5,680 bases of DNA from Candidatus Wolfebacteria bacterium GWA1_42_9 (GTDB taxonomy: Bacteria > Patescibacteriota > Minisyncoccia > UBA6257 > JAGOQP01), in contig MGIN01000022.1 of NCBI GenBank assembly GCA_001793775.1, forward strand, positions 1 through 5,680, given 5' to 3'. Below are positions 1 to 5,598 of the stretch, one piece after another; within the stretch, counting starts at the first letter, position 1; the number at the start of each line of letters is the position of its first letter. The notes beneath the pieces are model-generated. The model saw nothing but the letters and a program-made list of their open reading frames with translations, made no database searches and was not told the DNA's origin. Made by a program: the position numbers and the translations under genes.

Positions 1-1267
1 CAAAATAATCCAGATATTTAAAATCAAAGACTTAAGAACGAGAATCTTTATCGTTTTGATCTGGCTTGTTATTTTCCGGATTCTGACCGCTATTCCCATA
101 CCGGATGTCGATATTCTGCGTTTGAAAAGCTTCTTTTCCAACAATCAACTTCTGGGTTTCTTGAATATTTTTTCCGGAGGCGGTCTTTCTAATCTTTCCA
201 TTGCCATGCTGGGGGTGGGGCCGTACATCACGGCTACCATTATCATGCAGCTTCTGACGATGATTTTTCCCAAACTGAAAGTATTATACTACGAAGAAGG
301 GGCTGTCGGTCGGGCTAAATTTAATAAGATTTCCAAATATCTGACCGTTCCTCTTTCTTTTCTGCAGAGTTACGGATTTCTGAATATTCTTATCTCCCAA
401 CAAGTTTTGCCTTCCATCGGCACTATCGGGCTTTTGAAAGACTCTCTGATTATCACCGCCGGTTCTATGATTTTGGTCTGGATCGGTGACCTAATCAGCG
501 AACAAAAAATAGGAAACGGAGTTTCTTTAATAATCTTTGCCGGTATTGTCAGTGGATTGCCGGCTGTTGTTCAGCAGTTATTTGTTTCTTTCAGTGCAGC
601 CGATTTGGTTAGCTATTTGACCTTTGCTTTCATTGCCATAGTGGTTATTGCCGGAGTGGTCTTTATCAATGAAGGAGAAAGAAAGGTGCCGGTTACTTAT
701 GCCAAAAGAGTCAGGGGAATTAAAATGTTTGGTGGAGTCCAGAGTTATCTTCCGTTGAAGGTTAACCAAGCCGGAGTTATTCCTATTATTTTTGCCATCT
801 CGGTTTTGCTCTTTCCCCAATTCATCTCTCAGGCATCGGCTATTTTTTCTAAAGACATTTCTCTTAAACTCTCCCAGTGGGTTACTCAAATCTTTTCTAA
901 TAACTATCTCTACGCTCTTATTTATTTTGTACTGGTTGTTATTTTTACTTATTTCTACACGGCCATTACTTTTGACCCCAAGGAAATATCCAAAAATCTC
1001 CAGCGATCGGGGGGCTTTATTCTCGGAATCAGGCCGGGGGAATCAACTTCAATCTATCTGGCCCGAATTATCTCTCGCATTACTCTTTGGGGAGCCATCT
1101 TCTTGGGTGTTGTGGCCGTTTTGCCTAATATCACCACTATTGTTACCGGCATCAGTATTGCTACTATCGGGGGTACCAGTATCCTCATCGTTGTCTCGGT
1201 GGCCTTGGAAGTCTTGCGTCAGATTAATTCTCAATTGATAATGAGAGAGTACGAGGGCTTCGAATAA
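1..1267 (+). CDS. secY: Protein translocase subunit SecY (5' partial)
   Basis: SecY is the pore subunit of the SecYEG channel in the cytoplasmic membrane, which exports unfolded proteins and inserts membrane proteins. The reading frame is open from the window edge (first full codon at base 2) to TAA at 1265-1267, giving 421 residues. Families run about 420-440, so only a few N-terminal residues are missing. Numbered from base 2, the N-terminal IFKIKDLRTRI leads into TM1, then the plug/TM2 region (SGGGLSNLSIAMLGVGPYI, about 58-76), loop C4 with VPVTYAKR (about 229-236), loop C5 with the conserved GIRPGES (342-348), a late TM segment with IGGTSILIVV (about 389-398), and the typical C-terminal REYEGF. 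A TTG at 56 is an in-frame Leu inside TM1 and not the start, because conserved SecY sequence continues upstream of it. adk follows after 92 bases, the usual spc-operon order. The family assignment is certain. Confidence 0.97.
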   Translation, partial: KIIQIFKIKDLRTRIFIVLIWLVIFRILTAIPIPDVDILRLKSFFSNNQLLGFLNIFSGGGLSNLSIAMLGVGPYITATIIMQLLTMIFPKLKVLYYEEGAVGRAKFNKISKYLTVPLSFLQSYGFLNILISQQVLPSIGTIGLLKDSLIITAGSMILVWIGDLISEQKIGNGVSLIIFAGIVSGLPAVVQQLFVSFSAADLVSYLTFAFIAIVVIAGVVFINEGERKVPVTYAKRVRGIKMFGGVQSYLPLKVNQAGVIPIIFAISVLLFPQFISQASAIFSKDISLKLSQWVTQIFSNNYLYALIYFVLVVIFTYFYTAITFDPKEISKNLQRSGGFILGIRPGESTSIYLARIISRITLWGAIFLGVVAVLPNITTIVTGISIATIGGTSILIVVSVALEVLRQINSQLIMREYEGFE

Positions 1268-1359
1268 TTTGGCTACGAAATACGAATTTGTACGAATATA
1301 CTAAAACAGAACAAGATTTTTGTACGTTAGTAATTTTTAGTATTTGGTAGCTACGTGAC
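1268..1359 (+). repeat. secY-adk spacer with TACGAA and TTTGTACG repeats
   Basis: This AT-rich 92-base spacer is built from short direct repeats. TACGAA occurs three times (1274-1279, 1281-1286, 1291-1296). TTTGTACG occurs twice (1287-1294, 1319-1326). The spacer begins with TTTGGCTACG (1268-1277) and nearly ends with TTTGGTAGCTACG (1343-1355), the same string with three bases inserted. CGTTAGTA (1325-1332) and TTAGTATTTGGTA (1337-1349) recur in similar form in the lysS-serS spacer. I see no clear terminator hairpin with a T-run, no convincing -10/-35 pair and no Shine-Dalgarno before adk. The function is unknown. Confidence 0.6.
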
Positions 1360-2058
1360 ATGTCTAAAAATTTTTCCAATCAGAAAGCCATCATCATTAT
1401 CGGCCAGCCGGGGTCTGGAAAAGGAACACAGGCCAGGTTGGTAGCGGAAAAATATAATCTTTACAACGTTGATACGGGAAATATCATCAGAAACGTAATT
1501 TACGATCCGTCAAAACAAAACGATCCGGAAATCAGAAAAGAAAGGAAACTTAATGAAGCGGGTTTTATTAACAACTCTCCTTTTGTCCTTAAGTTATGGA
1601 GAAACAAAATAAAAGAACTAGCTAGGGACAACAAAGGACTGGTTTTGAGTACGTCCTGTATTACTTACTTCGAAGCTTTCGGCGACAAGAAAGATATTGG
1701 ACTTCTTAAGACTTTGGAAAATACCTATGGCTGGAAAAACCTGAAGATTTTTCTTTTGAAAATATCGGAAAAGGACTCTATAAAGAGGAATGCAACCAGA
1801 ACTATTTGTTCGGTATGTAGCACTCAGATATTGGGTGTTCTTAAAATGAAGTTATCTCAATGCCCGTTTTGCGGGGGAAAATTGGTGAAAAGAAAAGATG
1901 ATAAGCCGGAACTGATAAAATTCAGGCTTGATGAGTTTAAAAAAAGAGCCCAGCCAATCATAAACGAGATGCGAAAGAGGGGATACAAAATCAACTTTAT
2001 CAATGGAACCCTATTGCCTTTTAAGGTCTTCCAATTAATCACCCGGAAGATTAAATGA
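1360..2058 (+). CDS. adk: Adenylate kinase-like nucleoside monophosphate kinase, divergent, zinc lid
   Basis: Adenylate kinases interconvert ATP + AMP and 2 ADP in the cytoplasm. The 232-residue protein has the P-loop GQPGSGKGTQ (15-24, Lys21), an NMP-binding motif VDTGNIIR (37-44) in place of the usual ISTGDMLR, and a LID with two Cys pairs, CSVC (150-153) and CPFCGG (168-173), expected to bind zinc. RKDD (178-181) and Arg189 follow. Compared with E. coli Adk, the equivalents of Lys13, Arg36, Arg119, Arg123, Arg156 and Arg167 are all visible (Lys21, Arg44, Arg143, Arg147, Arg178, Arg189). The stretch that should read LDGFPRT reads LSTSCIT (96-102), so the Arg88 equivalent is Ile101. The protein is therefore intact in length and frame but altered at the AMP site. 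It lies in the standard secY-adk-map order, and its TGA overlaps the map ATG. Substrate preference other than AMP is possible, so the symbol rests on homology and position. Confidence 0.85.
   Translation: MSKNFSNQKAIIIIGQPGSGKGTQARLVAEKYNLYNVDTGNIIRNVIYDPSKQNDPEIRKERKLNEAGFINNSPFVLKLWRNKIKELARDNKGLVLSTSCITYFEAFGDKKDIGLLKTLENTYGWKNLKIFLLKISEKDSIKRNATRTICSVCSTQILGVLKMKLSQCPFCGGKLVKRKDDKPELIKFRLDEFKKRAQPIINEMRKRGYKINFINGTLLPFKVFQLITRKIK
2045..2050 (+). promoter_or_regulatory. Possible ribosome binding site of map
   Basis: GGAAGA ends four bases before the map ATG, inside the last codons of adk. It is the best Shine-Dalgarno-like sequence before any start in the window. Together with the ATGA overlap it suggests translational coupling of map to adk. 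The match is imperfect. Confidence 0.4.
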
Positions 2059-2813
2059 TTTTACTCAAAAACGAACGGGAGATATCTGTCTTGCGGGAAT
2101 CGGGCAGAATCCTCAGATTAATCTTGAAATCTTTAAAAAAGAAAGCGGTAGAAGGCACCAATCTTCTGGAACTGGATAAATTAGCCAAATCTCTTTGTAA
2201 ACAATACGGTGTCACTCCCGCTTTTTTTGGATATAAACCGGACGGAGCCAAAAAACCTTTTCCGGCAGCTATCTGCACTTCTCTTAATGAGGTGGTAGTT
2301 CACGGAACGCCAAGAAATTACATTCTCCGGTCGGCCGATATTTTAAAAATAGACATGGGAATTTCTTTTCAGGGAATGATTACCGATGCCGCCATCACTA
2401 TTCCCATCGGGAAGGTATCTCCTCTGGCTAGAAAAATAATCGATGCCACGCAGAAATCTTTGAAAGCTGCCGTTGCTGTTACCAAGAAAGGGAAAACACT
2501 GGGAGATATCGGTTGGGCAATAGAAAATCAGGCCAAGAAATACGGATTTTTCGTTATAAAGGGATTGACCGGGCACGGCGTCGGCTATGAACTTCACGAG
2601 GACCCGGTCATTTTAAATTACGGGCAGAAAGGAACAGGGGAGAGACTAAAACCGGGAATGGTACTGGCTATTGAGCCGATGCTTTCCGTCTCTTCCGAGG
2701 AAATCATCCAAAATGCGGACGAAAGTTATGCCTCCCAAGACGGCAGTCTTACCGCTCATTTTGAACACACCGTTGCCATTACCGACAAAGAAAGCATTGT
2801 TTTGACTGGATGA
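2055..2813 (+). CDS. map: Type I methionine aminopeptidase
   Basis: This cytoplasmic metalloprotease removes the initiator methionine from nascent proteins when the second residue is small. At 252 residues it has the normal length of a type I bacterial enzyme without an N-terminal extension. All five metal ligands are in place: Asp100 (KIDMG), Asp111 (ITDAA), His174 (GHGVG), Glu207 (AIEPM) and Glu238 (HFEHT). The substrate-contacting histidines His83 (VVHGTP) and His181 (LHEDP) are also present. The conserved Trp usually found just before the final DGSL..FEHT block is not seen; that stretch reads ADESYASQ. The start ATG overlaps the adk stop as ATGA, which fixes the start and indicates one transcript. 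The TGA at 2811-2813 ends the protein where the family ends, against recoding of TGA. infA, the frequent next gene in this operon, does not follow. Confidence 0.97.
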   Translation: MILLKNEREISVLRESGRILRLILKSLKKKAVEGTNLLELDKLAKSLCKQYGVTPAFFGYKPDGAKKPFPAAICTSLNEVVVHGTPRNYILRSADILKIDMGISFQGMITDAAITIPIGKVSPLARKIIDATQKSLKAAVAVTKKGKTLGDIGWAIENQAKKYGFFVIKGLTGHGVGYELHEDPVILNYGQKGTGERLKPGMVLAIEPMLSVSSEEIIQNADESYASQDGSLTAHFEHTVAITDKESIVLTG

Positions 2814-2824
2814 TGTGATAAAAT
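2797..2824 (+). promoter_or_regulatory. Putative extended -10 promoter for the glycosyltransferase gene
   Basis: TGATAAAAT (2816-2824) reads as an extended -10 (TGn followed by TAAAAT, 5 of 6 matches to TATAAT). A weak -35, TTGTTT (2797-2802), lies 16 bases upstream. The elements overlap the map 3' end and stop codon. The -10 ends only nine bases before the glycosyltransferase ATG (2834), so transcription would start at or within a few bases of the start codon, giving a leaderless or near-leaderless mRNA. No Shine-Dalgarno is visible there, consistent with that reading. This is by eye only. Confidence 0.4.
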
Positions 2825-2833
2825 AATAACAAC

Positions 2834-3568
2834 ATGAAACCTTATCTCTCAGTGATAATCCCGGCTTACAACGAAGCCAAACGTCTGCCTCTGACTCTAA
2901 TCGATATAGATAAACATCTCTCCAAAGCTGATTTTAGTTATGAGATTGTCGTGGTGGATAATAATTCCAAAGATGCTACCCGGGAAATTGCCAGTCGGTT
3001 TATTCCGTTGATAAAAAATTTGAAGGTAATTGAATGTAAAACCCAGGGCAAAGGGGCGGCTGTTAAAAAAGGAATGCTGGAAGCGGAAGGAGACATCCGT
3101 CTTTTTACTGATGCTGATAATTCTACTTCTGTAGATCATTTTTTTAAAATGAAACATTATTTTTCCGAAGGTTATGATATTGTCATCGGTTCTCGGGACG
3201 TGGCGGGAGCTAGGCTGGAACCTCCACAGCCTTGGTATAAAAGAGTTCTGGGAGATATGGGAAATATTTTTATTCAACTAATGTTGCTTAGAGGAATTAA
3301 AGATACCCAGTGCGGATTTAAAGCTTTTTCTGAAAAAGCAGCCCAATCAATTTTCTCTCTGGCAAATATAGTCGGTTGGGGATTTGATGTTGAAATTTTG
3401 GCTTTGGGGAAAAAAATGGGTTATAAGATAAAAGAAATTCCAGTTCGCTGGGTTAATAGTGCCTTTTCTCTCGTTAAACCGACAGCTTATCTGATGGTTC
3501 TTTTGGAAGTTGTCAAAATAAGGATTAGATTGGCGCTGGGAAAATATAAGATACAGAAAAATTATTAA
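2834..3568 (+). CDS. Family 2 glycosyltransferase, ALG5/DPM1-like (polyprenyl-phosphate sugar synthase type)
   Basis: This GT-A fold enzyme probably moves a hexose from a nucleotide sugar to a polyprenyl phosphate at the inner face of the membrane, making a lipid-linked donor for envelope glycans. The sugar and acceptor cannot be told from sequence. Visible motifs in 244 residues are the N-terminal LSVIIPAYNE (5-14), VDNNSKDAT (41-49, where many relatives have VDDGS), GKGAAV (72-77), the metal-binding DAD in FTDADNST (91-98), GSRD (119-122), DTQCGFKAF (157-165) and GWGFDVEIL (181-189), then EIPVRW (201-206). The DTQCGFK and W-FDVE signatures are typical of dolichyl-phosphate glucosyltransferase (ALG5)-like proteins. 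There is no strong C-terminal membrane domain; only residues about 216-235 are moderately hydrophobic and basic, possibly a peripheral anchor. It starts 20 bases after map and seems to have its own promoter. No flippase or partner glycosyltransferase is in the window. Confidence 0.88.
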   Translation: MKPYLSVIIPAYNEAKRLPLTLIDIDKHLSKADFSYEIVVVDNNSKDATREIASRFIPLIKNLKVIECKTQGKGAAVKKGMLEAEGDIRLFTDADNSTSVDHFFKMKHYFSEGYDIVIGSRDVAGARLEPPQPWYKRVLGDMGNIFIQLMLLRGIKDTQCGFKAFSEKAAQSIFSLANIVGWGFDVEILALGKKMGYKIKEIPVRWVNSAFSLVKPTAYLMVLLEVVKIRIRLALGKYKIQKNY

Positions 3569-3576
3569 ATATCTAT

Positions 3577-3604
3577 TTGATTTTAAGAAATAATCTGTTA
3601 TAAG
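3577..3604 (+). promoter_or_regulatory. Putative promoter of greA-lysS
   Basis: TTGATT (3577-3582) and TATAAG (3599-3604) are separated by 16 bases, and the -10 is preceded by TGT (3596-3598), giving an extended -10. Transcription would start near 3611, about 14 bases before the greA ATG. This is the best-formed promoter-like sequence in the window. It follows the glycosyltransferase stop directly and would drive greA and lysS together. The second and third copies of the 7-base repeat (TATAAG at 3606-3611, TAAAAT at 3613-3618) could act as alternative -10 elements, the last placing the start at the ATG itself. Confidence 0.5.
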
Positions 3605-3618
3605 TTATAAGTTAAAAT
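3598..3618 (+). repeat. TTATAAG 7-base tandem repeat
   Basis: Two perfect TTATAAG units (3598-3604, 3605-3611) are followed by a degenerate third, TTAAAAT (3612-3618), ending six bases before the greA start codon. It coincides with the predicted promoter -10 region. Confidence 0.75.
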
Positions 3619-3624
3619 GTTGAC

Positions 3625-4086
3625 ATGACCGAATATCTAAGCAAAGAAAAAATAGAAGAACTAAAAAAACATCTTCAGGAGCTAAAAACCACCAGACGGT
3701 TTGAAGTGGCTGATAAACTTAAAAGAGCCAAAGAACACGGAGATCTCTCGGAAAATTTTGAGTACGCTCAGGCTAAAGACGACCAGGAAAGGCTGGAAAG
3801 AGAGATTTTTGATTTGGAAAACCTGATAAAAAACGCCAAGATTATCACCAAATCCAGAAACAAGAATATTGTCAGCGTCGGTATGACCGTTACCTTAAAG
3901 CAGGACGGCAAGACGATTTCGTCTTATACTATCGTCGGTTCGCAAGAGTCCGATCCGGTTAACAAGAAAATTTCCAACGTCTCTCCCATTGGTAAAGCGC
4001 TCATTGGGAAAAAAATAGGAGATAAAGTAAAAGTCAAAACCCCCAAAGGCACTGAAATAGATTTTGAAATTTTGAAAATTGATTAA
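3625..4086 (+). CDS. greA: Transcription elongation factor GreA
   Basis: GreA enters the secondary channel of backtracked RNA polymerase and stimulates cleavage of the displaced RNA 3' end so that elongation can resume. The 153 residues match the usual size of about 155-160. The N-terminal coiled coil (about 1-76) carries the tip signature HGDLSENFEYAQAK (38-51), with the catalytic acidic pair Asp40 and Glu43 equivalent to E. coli Asp41 and Glu44. The C-terminal FKBP-like domain (about 80-153) has YTIVGSQESDP (101-111), SPIGKALIGKKIGD (120-133) and the ending FEILKID. Nothing catalytic is missing. The ATG at 3625 has no Shine-Dalgarno; the preceding bases are TTGAC. lysS begins six bases after the TAA, a greA-lysS pairing also seen in other bacteria, so the two are probably one transcription unit. 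Confidence 0.97.
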   Translation: MTEYLSKEKIEELKKHLQELKTTRRFEVADKLKRAKEHGDLSENFEYAQAKDDQERLEREIFDLENLIKNAKIITKSRNKNIVSVGMTVTLKQDGKTISSYTIVGSQESDPVNKKISNVSPIGKALIGKKIGDKVKVKTPKGTEIDFEILKID

Positions 4087-4092
4087 GAAAAT

Positions 4093-5538
4093 ATGTTGGA
4101 TAATATAATTTCCGAGAGAGAGAGAAAGATAAAAGAATTAAAGATGGTCGGGATTGACCCTTATCCGGCTCAATGCCGAAAAACATCTTCTGTTGGAGAT
4201 GTTTTAAATAAATTTGCCAAGCTGGCGGCTGCAAAGAAAAATTTTTACCTGACGGGAAGAATAAGAAGTTTGCGGGATCAGGGAAAGATAATTTTTTTGG
4301 ATATTGAAGATGCTACTGGAAAAATTCAGGCGGTTCTAAAAAAAGAAGAGACCCGGGACTTTTCTGTCTTCAAGAAATATCTGGATATCGGAGATTTTTT
4401 GGAAATCTACGGGAATCCTTTCCAAACCCAGAAGGGAGAAAAAAGCATTAATGTCAAAAAGGGGAAACTATTAACCAAATCCGTTCGGCCGATTCCTTCT
4501 GATTTTTATGGACTGGTCGATACGGAAACCAGATTGAGAAAAAGATATCTTGATCTGGCTCTCAATAAGGATTTAAGAGAACTTTTTATTAAAAAAAGCG
4601 AGTTTTGGCAGGCGGTTAGAGAATTTCTTACCCGAAATGGTTTTCTGGAAGTAGAGACGCCCGTTTTTGAAACGACTCCCGGAGGCGCGGAGGCTGAGCC
4701 GTTTGTTACTCACCACAACGCTCTTGACCGGGATTTTTACCTGAGAATTTCTTTGGAGATTGCCTTAAAGAAATTGATTATCGGCGGATTTGAAAAAGTT
4801 TGTGAAATTGGGCGAATTTTCCGGAACGAAGGAATAGATGCCGAACATCTTCAGGATTACACCCAGATGGAGTTTTACTGGGCTTACGCCGATTACAATG
4901 ACTTGCAGAAATTTTTGGAGAAAATGTATAAGTTTGTCATTAAAAAAACGTTTGGCGTACTGACTTTAACCTGGCAAGGTAAAAAAATAAATTGGGGAAA
5001 GAAATGGCCCAAGGTTGATTATTCTAAAATTTTCAAAGAAAAAAACGGTTTTGACCCAACTACTGCCACAGAAGAGAAACTAAAAAAAAGAGCCAGGGAG
5101 CTTCATCTGGAGTTAGATAAATCTTTAGGCAAAGGGAGGTTGATTGATTTAATCTATAAAAAAACAGTCAGACCGACTCTTATTCAACCTTGTTTTCTTA
5201 TAAATTCTCCCGTTGAAACATCGCCTCTTGCCAAAAGGTCTTTTAAAAATCCCAAAGTAGTGGAAAGACTGCAGATAATTGCTTGTGGGACCGAATTGGG
5301 AAATGGTTTTTCCGAGGCCAACGACCCCCAGGACCAGAGAGAAAGATTTGAAGAGCAGATGAAGTTGAGGGCGGCCGGCGACAAAGAGGCTCAAAGATTA
5401 GACGAAGAATTTTTGGAAGCCTTGGGGTACGGCATGCCTCCCACGGCTGGATTTGGCATGTCCGAACGACTATTTTCTGTTCTGGCTGATAAGCCGATAA
5501 GGGAGACGATTTTCTTTCCACCGATGAAGAAAAAATGA
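4093..5538 (+). CDS. lysS: Lysyl-tRNA synthetase, class II
   Basis: The enzyme activates lysine with ATP and loads it on tRNA-Lys in the cytoplasm. At 481 residues it is close to the bacterial norm of about 490-505. The N-terminal OB-fold anticodon-binding domain covers about 50-130 (FYLTGRIRSLRDQGKIIFLDI). The catalytic core has motif 1 (about 177-195, GFLEVETPVF), PGGAEAEPFVTHHNALD (196-212), motif 2 (about 239-262, with Arg244, Glu246 and QMEFYWAYADY), NSPVETSPLAKRS (371-383), and the lysine-site block CGTELGNGFSEAND (398-411, with Glu408). Motif 3 reads GFGMSERL (453-460), one residue shorter than the usual GLGIGIDRL, but it keeps Arg459. The ATG follows greA by six bases, with only an A-rich GAAAAT leader. 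The TGA lies where the family ends, after FFPPMKKK. The motif 3 variant may be lineage-specific. Identity is secure. Confidence 0.96.
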   Translation: MLDNIISERERKIKELKMVGIDPYPAQCRKTSSVGDVLNKFAKLAAAKKNFYLTGRIRSLRDQGKIIFLDIEDATGKIQAVLKKEETRDFSVFKKYLDIGDFLEIYGNPFQTQKGEKSINVKKGKLLTKSVRPIPSDFYGLVDTETRLRKRYLDLALNKDLRELFIKKSEFWQAVREFLTRNGFLEVETPVFETTPGGAEAEPFVTHHNALDRDFYLRISLEIALKKLIIGGFEKVCEIGRIFRNEGIDAEHLQDYTQMEFYWAYADYNDLQKFLEKMYKFVIKKTFGVLTLTWQGKKINWGKKWPKVDYSKIFKEKNGFDPTTATEEKLKKRARELHLELDKSLGKGRLIDLIYKKTVRPTLIQPCFLINSPVETSPLAKRSFKNPKVVERLQIIACGTELGNGFSEANDPQDQRERFEEQMKLRAAGDKEAQRLDEEFLEALGYGMPPTAGFGMSERLFSVLADKPIRETIFFPPMKKK

Positions 5539-5598
5539 GCGCTAGTACGAAAAGTCGTTAGTATATTGGTAATAAATTAGTAGTTAGTAGAGAAAATC
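5539..5598 (+). repeat. lysS-serS spacer with TTAGTAG tandem and small hairpin
   Basis: This 60-base spacer contains TTAGTAG twice in tandem (5577-5583, 5584-5590), TACGAA (5546-5551), CGTTAGTA (5556-5563) and TTAGTATATTGGTA (5558-5571). The last three resemble words in the secY-adk spacer. A weak hairpin is possible: CTA-GT-ACGA (5542-5550) pairs with TCGTTAG (5555-5561) across an AAAG loop, with GT bulged. No T-run follows, so it is not a standard terminator. AGAGAAAA (5589-5596) just before the serS ATG is a poor Shine-Dalgarno. No T-box leader fits in this length. Confidence 0.5.

Noticed and set aside
578..889. Open frame on the - strand opposite secY, and similar ones opposite adk, map, the glycosyltransferase and lysS
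   Set aside because: All are antisense to well-identified conserved genes, with no recognisable motifs or start signals.
792..1238. 148-residue open frame on the + strand inside secY
   Set aside because: It lies wholly within secY in another frame, resembles no family I know, and its hydrophobic Leu/Ser-rich content is what a shifted membrane-protein gene gives.
1357..1364. Palindrome GACATGTC around the adk start codon
   Set aside because: An eight-base palindrome is easily due to chance, and the similar greA start context (GACATGAC) does not keep the symmetry.
2811..2813. TGA read as glycine (genetic code 25)
   Set aside because: adk, map and lysS all end in TGA at the family-expected C-terminus and no TGA occurs inside the genes, so TGA is a true stop.
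3620..3625. Perfect TTGACA (-35 consensus) across the greA start codon
   Set aside because: About 17 bases downstream there is only AAAGAA-like sequence, not a -10. It would also fire inside greA.
5542..5561. Rho-independent terminator after lysS
   Set aside because: The stem is short, bulged and AT-rich, and no T-run follows. I kept it only as a note under the spacer.
5539..5598. T-box or other tRNA-sensing leader before serS
   Set aside because: Sixty bases is too short for a T-box, and no specifier stem or antiterminator is visible.
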